From Anticarsia gemmatalis (taxonomy: Eukaryota > Arthropoda > Insecta > Lepidoptera > Erebidae): a DNA stretch of 64,000 nucleotides. The stretch lies in NCBI RefSeq assembly GCF_050436995.1, contig NC_134753.1:11098001-11162000 (forward strand). Direction: 5' to 3'. Position numbers and translations under genes: made by a program. Of the stretch, positions 34,448 to 46,000 are shown one piece after another. Below the pieces are notes generated by a model. It was not told the origin of the DNA. It did not search any database and was given only the letters and a program-made list of their open reading frames with translations. Positions within the stretch are counted from its first letter, which is position 1, and each line of letters begins with the position of its first letter.

Positions 34448-37400
34448 ATGTTGCAAAATAAGTTTTGGACTTCAGCATTACTGTTAATTGGTAAGTTTAC
34501 GCATTTTTTATTCTTGTAATAGGATTTAGAGAGATATGAGTGAAGTTAGAAAAGGTGTTGTGCCGATTTTCAATAGAATGATAATTGTTTTTTTTATAAA
34601 TTCAGAAGATTTTTTTTAACGAGCATTGACTGTACCAAAAATATTTATACAATAACTAAAAACATTTATTTTTCAATCCTCTCTACCTTATTATCTACAC
34701 TTCTATACTATACTATAAAGCTGAAGAGTTTGTTTGTTTGAACGCGCTAATCTCAGGAACTAATAGTCCGATTTGAAAAATTATTTCAGTGATAGATAGT
34801 CTATTTATCAGGGAAGGCTATAAGCTATAGACCAAAAGGAGCAAAGTAGCAATAAAAAATGTTACCTACCCGGGGAAAATTTTGACCCATTCTCTCTTAT
34901 GTGACGCAAGCGAAATTGCGCGGGTCAGGTAGTTACGTATATTAATAAATATCTACTAATTTATAGACCTTAAATTGCACTCAAATAAAAAAACATTCAT
35001 TTTATTTTCAGGCTTAAGTCATTTAACTGAGAGCGCACAATTAATATTTATTAAGGGGTAAGTATTCATATCACCGCTCAGAGGAGGTATCCTGTGACCT
35101 CCGCTGACGCTGGCTCTTCGTGCTCCTGAGGCTCGGAGGAACAAAAATATCAACAATAGCCAACTGCAATGTTAAATTATGAAATCTTTCACGAAAACTG
35201 TACTTAACAGTGTTAGCGTAGCATTTTAACTCATCATTGACTACATTAAGTAGGTACATTACGGTAGCAACTACCACTCAAATCAGCTACTCTTTATGAA
35301 ATGTCAAAAACACATTTTAGTTTAGAAATACAAAGTAGTGACGTCACTATTGCAGATTTTCGTTCTTCTTCTCTTTATCGTATGGTTAGTGGTCAACCTA
35401 GTGTCAAAGTTGTTCAAGCCGCCCGAAGGCTTTTGACGTCGCTTAACAACTGTTATCTTAATTGACAACAACCGGGACCGACTTTTTACGTGCCCTCCGA
35501 AGCACGGAGACGACCAGCTCAAATACCACTATGCGGTCACCCATCTATGGAATGACCGCGCCAAGGTTTGCTTAGCCCACAGATCGTTTTCCGACCGGTG
35601 AGCGCAACTGGCTATGGGCGTTTTTCGTTGACATCAAATGAGTGTCTTATAAAATGTTTCAAATCTGTAATAATTACAATTTCAACATTAATTACGAAAA
35701 AAGCTACATAGCCTGAGCATTTTAGATGAACCTTTTACGAGTACGAATCTAATAAACTATCCATTTCTTGCAGATCCGAAACCAAGACAGTTGCGTTTGA
35801 TAATATAACAGACGTAGTAAACACAAAGTTTCTGGACTTAACCTTAGTTACATTTGTCCACGCATTCGGCTATTCAGGTTCAGCAAACAATGAGGTTATT
35901 TCCAACGTTTCTTCATTAAACTCTGAACTAAGGAACCTGGTTATAGTGGATTATACGCAAGAAGCTAACACCTACTTGGACGGCAGTATACCTCTAGCCT
36001 TAGGTTTCCGTGGCTACCTTTTCAATTATCCGTTTGCCGCTGAGCTAGCAAAAAAGGTACGTTAATCACTTTTAATATCATTGTTGTCATATTGTAGTCA
36101 TTTTTATCATGTAAAAGTAGCTTAAAGTTTTTCATTTTGTCTCCGTCTGGCAAAACGGCTGTCCCAATTTAGATTAAATTTGGCAGATTTTATGTTCTTC
36201 AGTTTCTGCCAGTCAATTACATATTTCGTGTGAGATATTTCGTATGAGGTCTTTCTAATATTTTACCTTAATGCGAAAGTGTGGATGTACAGATGTTTGC
36301 ATGACTGTTTGTCACTTGATCACGACAAAACTACTGCACGGATTTTATTAAAATTGCATACTCGGATAGTTTATAACCTGGTTTAACAATTTGGATTCTT
36401 TACATAAAAAAAACGACGCCGTCAAAATCGCGGGCGGTCACTAGTGATTGTATTATTGGTAACATGGTAGTCATATCCATTATTTAGCAGCTAACAGCTA
36501 TAATCTTTTTTTTTTATATTTTAGGTTGGAGAAAAGTTGGCGGTTGCATTGTTGAAACTTAAGGGATATGGCTTCCAGTTTACTCTTTGTCATCTCTCAG
36601 GACATTCACTTGGCGCACAATTGATGCACTACACCGCTAAAAAGCTTAAAGAAAATGGATCATTGCCACAAATGTGAGAGAGATATTATTAATATTATTG
36701 ACCTATTGTTTACATTTATAGTAATTCTAAAATATACCACTTAAACGTGCACAAAATATGTGGAATTTGTGTGGAGATTAAACAAACTAATCGCAATGAG
36801 TGACTGTTTGAATGCCACCTGGGACAAATATTTCTTTTATGAGCACTAGTATCTCTTCTGAGTTTGAATGTTAACTTACCTTATATTTTAGCATTTAGAA
36901 ATTATCTGGGTACCGTAATACAACATATCATAATAAATATTATTGGACAACTCTCACACAGTCATTTGATTCCAAACTAAACAGAGCTTGTACTATGGTA
37001 ACCAAATAATGATAAAGGATTCGAACCCACCACACCCGGCGCTTCGGTTATTGCGACGAGGTGACCACTTTAACCACTGCGCCAAACGTCCAGTTTCATA
37101 TCTTTAGAATCAGTCTTCTTCTTCTCAATCTTTTATATGGAATCAGATGACACCGCGCAAGTTGTCCTGAGAAATGTATTTGTAAATATAGAACAAATTG
37201 TTAGTTTCTGTGCAAAATTAACTAGGCTTTTTACAGATGTTGGTACATGGAAGCCGCTCGTCTAACTTTCGAAGGCGGGTACAACGAGGGAGTGAGCAAA
37301 GGTGACGGTGTATTAGTCGTGGGCATCATGAGTGACTACGGCGCCAATGGCTACGGCTACCAGAACGACTACGCTGACGTGAACATACGACTGAACCAGC

Positions 37401-38666
37401 CTTATTACTCCGCCCACAACGTTCAGCCCGGATGCCCAACTGGTTACAGTTTACCTGGCTCTATTCAAAGTACGTTTATATTAATAATTTTTAAACTTTC
37501 GCACTGCATGTTTAATTTATTACAGAATACGGGAATTTACGCGAACACGCATTTTACCTAGGAATATCTAATGTATCGGCGCAGGTTACAGTTGCCGTGG
37601 TCAGCCTACGTGTAAAGTTATTTTAACTCTACCATACTACACGTGAATAAACGCTACCATAGATTTTACCTGTAACAATATTCTCTAGCCAACTCTAACA
37701 AGAAATTGGAGCAATGCCTACAGGGGACGCCCTAAGAACTATTTTTGTAAACCGAGGATAGGTTTCTTTTATAATCGTTTCCCATTGAAATATGGAGTGA
37801 AAGTAAATAAAACTTAGAACTGAAACTTATATTGCTCTGACTGTCTCTCTGGTTTAGGGGGTAGTATATACGACTCTAATCACAAGACGTCCCGGTATCG
37901 ATTCTCGGGTCGGACAAAGTGCCAATGGGGTTCTCTAATCTATATTCTCAGTAGGACTTTGGTACTATACCATTTATATGGCATTCTATTACATTAGACT
38001 TATTTTGTTAATTGCAAACCTTTGCCTGTAACTTCTAGTATTACATGCGTGATGTCACGTATGTATGTATATAACTTTGTTCCACAGGTATGTGCAGTCA
38101 TGTGGTTGGGATGGTGTTTACTTTCGACGTGTTGGCCAACGCTGGCACTGGGGTGGCCGCTCTAGCTGCTAACTACGACGCGTTTAAGAGTGGCCAAACC
38201 ACTGGCACTGAAACTATAGATTTCGATATTGATACAACGTAAGTATTTGAACTACCTATGATAAGTTTTCATTGTGATATGTTTTAAGGATTAACGCAAA
38301 ACAGAATACTAACACACATTGGAGGATTTTAAATTATCACCAAGGTGTTGAAGACCAAAGATAACCAAAATTTGTTTTCAATATAATCTTCCTAGTCTGT
38401 CGGTCCCAGCTGGTTTGGGTTACGACAATAGTCTTTAGGCCATGTCAAAGGCTTTATATCATTTCTTTATTATCATTTTCCCGTATTCTTTGAAGTTTTC
38501 TATTGCTTTAATTTGCAATCTTAACTAATTTTTAATACGTGCTAGGTAATGTTCACTGCTTTGTCTTTTTTCCAGGGTGAGAGGCGACGCATGGATTTGT
38601 ACGAACAAAGCCAAACCATATGGCAAGGGTACCGACGGAACTGTTTTCGCCAATTGCCTAACATAA
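34448..38666 (+). CDS. Secreted neutral lipase-like protein, catalytic Asp replaced by Glu
   Basis: Exons 34448-34490, 35012-35057, 35774-36056, 36525-36673, 37237-37469, 38088-38238 and 38576-38666 (TAA) join in phase to 331 residues, the usual size of insect neutral (pancreatic-type) lipases. A signal peptide is clear (MLQNKFWTSALLLIGLSHL). The nucleophile elbow GHSLG puts the expected Ser at residue 152, and CSH (His256) fits the catalytic His. The GLDPAR motif that normally gives the acid is YMEAAR here, with Glu179 at exactly the distance from the exon junction that Asp173 has in the downstream paralogue. The normally conserved IHTD stretch is also changed. It may be a catalytically altered or inactive lipase that binds lipid. 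ATG 34448 follows a TATA/initiator promoter. Confidence 0.88.
34690..34935 (-). repeat. Dispersed repeat with GCGCAATTTCGCTTGCGTC motif
   Basis: Lies in the first intron of lipase 1. Its right part, read in reverse, matches the start of the element at 61498-62008 (CTGACCCGCGCAA, CTTGCGTCACATAAGAGAGA). The left part (AAGCTGAAGAGTTTGTTTG) is a familiar lepidopteran dispersed-repeat sequence. Class not assigned. Confidence 0.6.
35364..35620 (+). repeat. Dispersed repeat family D, copy 2
   Basis: Closely matches 23027-23290 over its whole length. Lies in intron 2 of lipase 1 (35058-35773). Confidence 0.75.
36115..36460 (+). repeat. Old LINE-like repeat remnant
   Basis: In the lipase 1 intron 36057-36524. 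Contains AATGCGAAAGTGTGGATG, ACGACAAAACTACTGCACGG and GTCAAAATCGCGGGCGG, phrases typical of a dispersed arthropod element; a weaker relative lies at 16678-16830. No open frame survives. Confidence 0.45.
36931..37095 (-). repeat. tRNA-headed SINE relative (minus orientation)
   Basis: On the minus strand it has an A box TGGCGCAGTGG and a B box GGTTCGAATCC. Part of it (CATTTGATTCCAAACTAA, AGAGCTTGTACTATGGTAAC) also occurs at 3470-3510, showing a shared family. Lies in intron 4 of lipase 1. Confidence 0.65.
37850..37995 (+). repeat. Dispersed tRNA-headed repeat C, copy 2
   Basis: In lipase 1 intron 5. Matches 7950-8160 in order: GGTATCGATTCTCGGGTCGG, a short A/T stretch, then TTCTCAGTAG and TGGCATTC-like pieces. 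More degenerate than the copy at 7950. Confidence 0.5.
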
Positions 38667-38714
38667 ATGGAGTTTATCCCTCCCCAGTAGCTCTGAGCTG
38701 CAGTACAAATAGTA

Positions 38715-38720
38715 AATAAA
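38715..38720 (+). terminator. Polyadenylation signal of lipase 1
   Basis: AATAAA 49 bases downstream of the TAA of lipase 1. Confidence 0.6.
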
Positions 38721-40028
38721 TATTTAAACTAAACTTATTACTTAAAAATATCAAATAGTATGTAGTTACCTATAGTCATGAGCATTTTCAAACTGAATAC
38801 AAAATGTTATAATTAAAACATAGAGCTGTTTTGTTCGATATTGAATCACTTAATAAACTAATGGTAATAAAAATGGAGCTGTTTTTTTTTTATTTTCCCT
38901 TATTAGTTACTCAATTCAGCTATTAGACAACCAAACTAGAACCTACCACACTACTTAGAGATAAGTACCGGTTAATCTCAAATAGAAAATAAAACAATGA
39001 GGAATGGAAAGCCCTGCATGAGATCAGATACATTTTATCTTCATACAGAGGTATATTATTATAATAAAATGTTTAACTGAAACCATCTTCACCCTATCCA
39101 TGCGAAATTTTATGAGCATCAATAATATCTATTACGTATTTTTGCATAAACTACAGAACCGATTTTGTTCAATATCTTTCCTGGAAAATATTTCACGAGA
39201 ACGAATTTAAGTCACGACAACGAGCTAGTTCAATAATAACTGATTTAAAATGTAGATAAAAGTGTCTGTTGTTTTCTATGCGTAAATCAATTTGATATTC
39301 CTAACATGTATGTATTTGCTTATTCAAGTAATCCGTATAGGATACGAATAAAATTCCGCGACGAGGAATGACTACTAATAGTACATCTATTAAATGCCTT
39401 TGTTTGTAAACCTCATGTTGTTAAACAATAGAGTTCAACCGTTCTTTATTACAGTTTTCCTTTACTTGCGCATAAAGTAGTTGAATCTATCCTGTACTAC
39501 CCAGGATTTCATGTGAAAGGACAGTGAATAAAAAGTAATAAAAAAAATTTTTGTTGCAATTACGAGCTTGCATCGGTAAAAACCATACCAAATATATACA
39601 ATATAAAAAATAATATTGAATAAAATTCGATTCAACGATCATTTAGCCATAGTTACGATTATTTTGATGTTTCCAGTAAATAAAAAGACACAAAAAAGAG
39701 TCATATTAAAATGTTCCTTACAGTCATCTAAACAGCTCCCTATCATAATTAAGGAAAACTAACACTAAGCCGTTTTCTAAGCCGGCACGAAATAAAAGCA
39801 TAAGCCAAGGCTGCCAACGGCTTCCTCAACTGTTCATTTGGAAGTCGTTGGCGTACATTATCAGTGGTATCGTAATATTAGTACGCTGCGCTCGCGCATC
39901 CGTACACAAACGCATGCGCGTATACAACACGCGCGGTTGACATTTTTGAAAAGTGTCGGTTTTCTGAGTTATATTTTTGTTTATTATTATTTTATTACGT
40001 ATTTAGTGATAGTAATAGTAAAATAAAA
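38721..40028. other. Intergenic DNA between the two lipase genes
   Basis: No gene seen. From about 39836 to 39940 the sequence becomes CpG-rich (GCGCATGCG-like) and includes an initiator-like TCAGTG at 39861-39866, without a TATA box at the right distance; this is the likely promoter side of lipase 2. Confidence 0.5.
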
Positions 40029-43000
40029 ATGTGGTGTGCTAAGTTTAGTTTGTGGACGATAACTTTCTTAATTTGTGAGTGTTAATTTTGATTATATTTA
40101 AGTACTTAACGAAAATGCATAAGAAATTAACATTAAAATATTTCTCTCATAGCGAGAGAAATATTAAGTAACTAGTAATTTTAAAACAATATCTGCCGTT
40201 ATTAGTAAACATTTTCGGAAAATTTTACTTATTGTTTAATTTTCAGGTTCATTTCACTTCACGCATGCGGCATATTTGAGATGTTACAAAGGGTAAATAT
40301 TACTTTTTAGTTTATTATTTTTGAAATACAGTAATTAACCAATATTGAAGTAAGATAAATAAGTAAGACATTGTTATTCAAGTTTTAAAATAAATTATAT
40401 TTTTTTTCAGTTAAGAACAATATTTGAGTAAACGAAAATTTCCAACTTAGGGTAGCTACTGAAATGTTCGTAACTTAGAAAAAAAAACAGTATTTGTGCT
40501 CTATCCTAATGTTTCCAATCGTAGCACTCTCTTCGAAACCCAATTGAGAAATTAATATGAAAATAACTCTTAACTGTTTTAATCTTCCTGAATATTTGGC
40601 AAAAAATGTAACGTTTCATTTATTGATATCTATTTATTGATAACTTTAAAATTGCCTAATAGTTCAGTGAATGCAATTGTCCGTAGTATTCAAAAACTAA
40701 GGTCACTGCCTGGCCCTGCTTTACAGATTGAAAACATTGAAATATGAGTGTTTTCCATAAAAACTATTATGTTTTCAACTTAATTTTTACTAATTTGACG
40801 TGTTGAGTTTTAAATGAATTGTTTTGTATACAAGGCCTACTGATTATTTTAGCATATTGAACAATAACTGCCAAGTTGTTCAAGAAATTGTGTCGCGGGC
40901 TCTTTAACAAATGATACAAACAACGGACATAAAGTACAAGCAAACCCTAAACAGCTATGCGTGAATCGCACAAATATTTGCTTCGTGTAGGAATCGAACG
41001 TGAACCACTGCGCCAAATTATATTTGTGTTCGAGGCATTATTCCCAAATAATTGTAATTAAAAATAAAATATTATTTCTAACCAATTAGGTTTCACTGTT
41101 TGACATAGGCTTCCTTATATATTGAAGAGGGGTTGGGATATTAATTCATCACGTTGAACTTAAAAACAAATCGTTAAGAAATCAATTCGCATACTCTACA
41201 GAACTGCGCCAAATCTATATTTTAAATGTTGAAACGAACAATTAAGAAATATTAGCTCAAAGACTCCACCCTCCTGCAATAATCTCGCAAACATTATATA
41301 ACCATAGATATTTAGTCGAGTCAAGGTTAAAAAAAGTAGAATAATAGGCCGTAACGTTATGTCATAGAGTATCATAGATGATTGAGCGTGGCCACTTTCT
41401 TTTGAACGTAACGGCTAAAACCTGTTTAGTATGTTGATTTAACTTGTCTATGTTTATGTATAAACATGAGTGCATTTTTGTGTGTCGATACAGGTTTAAA
41501 TATAACGATGATATAGACTAATAATATGTTATTGAATCGCAATCTAGAATAAGTAATTATAGGTCCATTTGACACCTATGTTTTAAATATTTATTAAAAT
41601 AAATATGACGCAATTAGTAAAATGTATATCAAACCCTTGCAAACACGGGTTTTGTAAATTACTAGTGACTCGCCTCATTTTCCAGCGGATAACATCGGGT
41701 CGACCTCAAAGAATTATACTTACACAAAAAAAATCTAAGGTATCACTTTCTATTGGTGAAAACGTATGAAAATCAGTTAATTTCGAATTTATTGCAAGCA
41801 GATAAAATATACATTTTTTAGACGCAGTAAAAAAGAGAAATTCATTTTTTAGGTCCAGCAACTTTAAGCTTTCTCTAAATATACTATAATACTACTATAA
41901 TTGCTTTATCCACTACATAAGGCGATTAATAAGATATTACAGCTATAGTAAAATATTTTAATTTGAGCCTAACATGAAAAGCAACAAAATCGAGTAACAT
42001 TTACACGATAAGCCACTTCAGAACAGTTCTTCATTAACATATTTCACCTGGTCTTAGTTTGACGTGGTTGAAATAAACGAAATACTTTACATATAAAATA
42101 CACAATGACCCATATTCAGTGTTGTCCCACTTACTTATTGAAATAGCGGTCATTTCTTTTGTATTTTAATTAGGATGATACTGGGACAATGCGCTGTATT
42201 GCTTTAGTAAATAATTAGAAGTGCAACCATGTCCCTTGCTCCAGAAAATATTATTCGCTAGATATTGATTGACGCAATGCCTTACCACTCCCTCATACCG
42301 GGAGGAGACCCTTACCCAGCAGTAGGACATTGGGTTAAATTGATTGCACATAGATTGATTAGCTTAAAATTACATAAAACTATTGTGACGATCACAACTA
42401 GTTGCATTCACAAGCTGTTAAACTGTCAACGCAGTAAGCAACCCTTGTTGCAGCTAGTTTGGATATAGAGTCAACTCTTACATACAGAAAAAAAAATATT
42501 TATAAAAGAATGTCAACTGATAAACGATAAGGTCTAACACAATTGTGCCCCACAATTTATAAATTCAAATCGTTTTATTGATATTCTATTTAATGGCTTC
42601 ATGGATAATAATAAAAATATGTAATAACACGCCTGTTATAACCAAAAATGTAGACAGAGGTGTAAGAAGTACAAATGACGCTACATAATATATTACTAGT
42701 CAACACACACACTACAGGTACATATTACATCCATCATTCAAGCCAAACTACATGCATTATGTATACCTAATTGTGTGTGACTTTGTACTCTATTGTCCGA
42801 AATAACTTTGACAAAAAAATGTGTTCAAAAACAGCACGTTGTCTAATAAGTATGCTAGTCACTCAAAATGAATGGCCGAAGTGACAGATGAATATATTGT
42901 TTTAATCTTTTAAAATATAACCTAAGTACTGGCCGTACCGTCCTGTTTCACTTATGTAATGGTGGTTACTGGTTAGTCTTATCTCGTAAATTGAAAGGAG

Positions 43001-46000
43001 ATTTCAGATAGCCTAGGATTTTGATTCCCTCTATCTATCAGACCACTTTTACCCACTGTTAGGTATAGGCCTCCTCGCAAAAAATCTAGTGCGATCCACA
43101 AATAGTTGTTTCAGGTCGGGTTATACTATGTGTTTTATGTTGTTCATCGTTTATATGTTTTTAAAAGTCCCTGCGATAACAGAGTTACTACAGGAGTTGG
43201 GTTAAATCTATAGTATTCTTCATAAAATATGTACCTATGTAACACAAATACCTTTCCTAATTCAACTAATAGTTTATGATAAAAACCATCATATTCTCTT
43301 CACTTCAGTGCACGTAAAAATGTGTTTAAAAAATCAAAATTAACTGTTTGACATCAAGTTTCTATTCTATTCAGATTGATGGGTTTACAAAATATACACT
43401 ATGTACTTATTCGAGTAATTAGCGCGATGCATTTAATTTGTATTGCATTTTGGTGGTAATTGGGACGATAAGGCTGTCTAGACTGACAGCATAATACGTG
43501 CGCTGAACAAATGATAAACCGTCAAATGTAGTACTGTAAAACGAGTAAAACATTAAAAACCGCTTTATACACTTATGGATAAGTGTTGGGTATCTTATCC
43601 GATAGATAAAGTAACAATAAATATCAATATGTTAATTTATAAGCCAACCGATATTGATTTAGAAGCTGTAACACCAGCCAGAGTACATATACTAAATGAA
43701 AAACTAAACCCAAATTAGCGACTGGTTAATAAAAACTTACACCATAACAATAAGTTTCAAGCCTTTGTTTTTGGTATCTCAACTTCTATGTAATAATAAA
43801 TTATTGTCTCGCCTTCGACTTTTTACCATGCGAAAAAACCCGACAGCGTTTTATCCGACTTAGGTAAAAAATTTCCATTATCTACAATCATCATTCGTAG
43901 CGCGTTTCAGTTACACATATCGTCCCTGAAATGTACCTACATTTATTTATCATCTAATGTTTGAATTATATTATAGTTACAACGAACACCAAGAGTTTAT
44001 TCAATTTTATCACTGGAAGATATCACTTTGACAAAATGTTAGTTAATTACAAAATGTTAAATGTGTATTTTTATTTTATATTATTAAATGTTTTATTCTA
44101 ATCATAAGCGTATTGAAACGACCTTAAAATTGTTTTTTTTCATGGGAAAACAATGCAAATGTATGCATCCTTCGTACATAGTATTTTTTCTTTTTCAGTG
44201 ATCATTGAGCCTTGTAAATAAGTACCTGCATAATAAATACTTGTTGTAATGCATTATGCAAATACTTGTAATTTTTTTATCATAAATAAGTAGGAATTGA
44301 ACATTGAAATCCATACTTGCTAACATTGACAATCGGTTATAAGATGTTTAGTTCATAGAATGCATATTGCGACTAGAACTATTAAACAGAGTAACCTGTA
44401 TGGCACAAATGAATTAAAACGTATAAACGCAGCAGCAAATTTTTGCAAAATAATAACACACGTTAAAATAAAATTTAAAAAGGGGGTTGATACTGGCCTT
44501 TTTCGGACATGCAACGCATTTTTTTGGTGAATCCTGCTCTCCCGATATACTCTACTAGGTACCTTTTTTATCAGCCGATTCGAGTATCCTTTTGTAAGTC
44601 ATTATATTAACAAACTTTTACAAAGAGAATCTGACCATCTCATTCGTCTTTAATATCCGGCAAATAATTAATAGAATCACAACACTCATATATAGTTAAA
44701 TATGATTGCTACAAAAAGATTTGACCTTAACAGGTCTATTGAACTTGCACTTGAAATGTTTTTACTTATTCAATGCTACGGACTCTTGACTTATTTCAAA
44801 TGGTGCAATAGTCACTTACCCAATAATTTCATTTGCTTCGACTTGAGTGAGCTTCTTTACTTACATTATTTATTAACAATGATATATTGAAAAGAAGCAT
44901 GGTTTATCTATCTTTCACGCTATTAACTTTTTTTTTTATTTGACTACTTTAAATCATATTTCCGGACAAAACAATCTAGAAATATACATAAGGACAAAAA
45001 CTCTTTAATAAAATCGTTTCAGCCATAAATAGTAATGTTCCTGAAAGAGCTCTTTAGCCTCAAAATTAATTACTTCTGAAATATTACGATCATTCAATAA
45101 GTTATTAAATTTTATAGTCATGCAATTAATACATAATACACCTAAGTAGTTATCAATAACAAAACTGCGATCAATGACTACATTAACAGTTAGTTAATGG
45201 TCTGCATCGTTCTTGACATTCACAAATGCATCAATTGAGTTGAGTATAAGGTCATGTCGACGCCAAACTTAGTATAAAGTGCATTATCATTGTGAATAAT
45301 ATAATTTGTTTATTTTTTCTGTTGTTGCCATCAATTTTGTTACCCGTGGCGCACTGCCTGGGCAAGGATCTCCTCCCAAACAAGGTAGGGGTTACACCTG
45401 AATTCAAAGAGCCATCCGCGGTCACCATAAGGTGGCCAGGACGCGTTTCCTCAAAACGGATACTCCGCGTCCCAGCCGGGAGGTAGGGGTTAGACCTTAA
45501 ACAATGCTGAACAAGTGTGGGTTTGAGACTAATCGTTATAATCTATCTCATAAGTTATTCGTCGCTTATCCAGGCACCGTGAAATTGAGTTATGGATTAT
45601 TATCGAACAAGTTATAATAGCTAACGCATCAAAAACTAGCAGCGAATAGACGCATGACATAAAAAGTAGGTAATACATAACCAAACAACGAAATCGGTCG
45701 AACATCTAGTTTACGTAAGAGCTATTTGATTTATACCATAACCTACCTCAACAGACGGCAATACGACGCACGACATTGAGCAATGACTGCCTATCTTAAA
45801 AAGATCATGTTATAAAAATATGTAAATAGGGACATTAGCTATAAATAAAAATAAAACAAATTTTTACTTAATGAACGATGTACCTATATACCAGCCACAC
45901 CGGAAAGTGATTGATGTGTTTGCTGCTTAACATTTTAAATGCACTGTAGCTCGATTCTCTACTACGATCGACTACCGACAACCGGCCTGTCTCGAGAAAT

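Noticed and set aside
45292..45486. Signal-peptide-like open frame (NNIICLFFLLLPSILLPVAH) with a nearby TATAAA
   Set aside because: It has no ATG (starts GTG), the TATA spacing is wrong, and the second half (CTGGGCAAGG, CTCCTCCC, GTAGGGGTTA) is a reverse SINE A fragment. Its phase does not suit lipase 2 exon 3 either.
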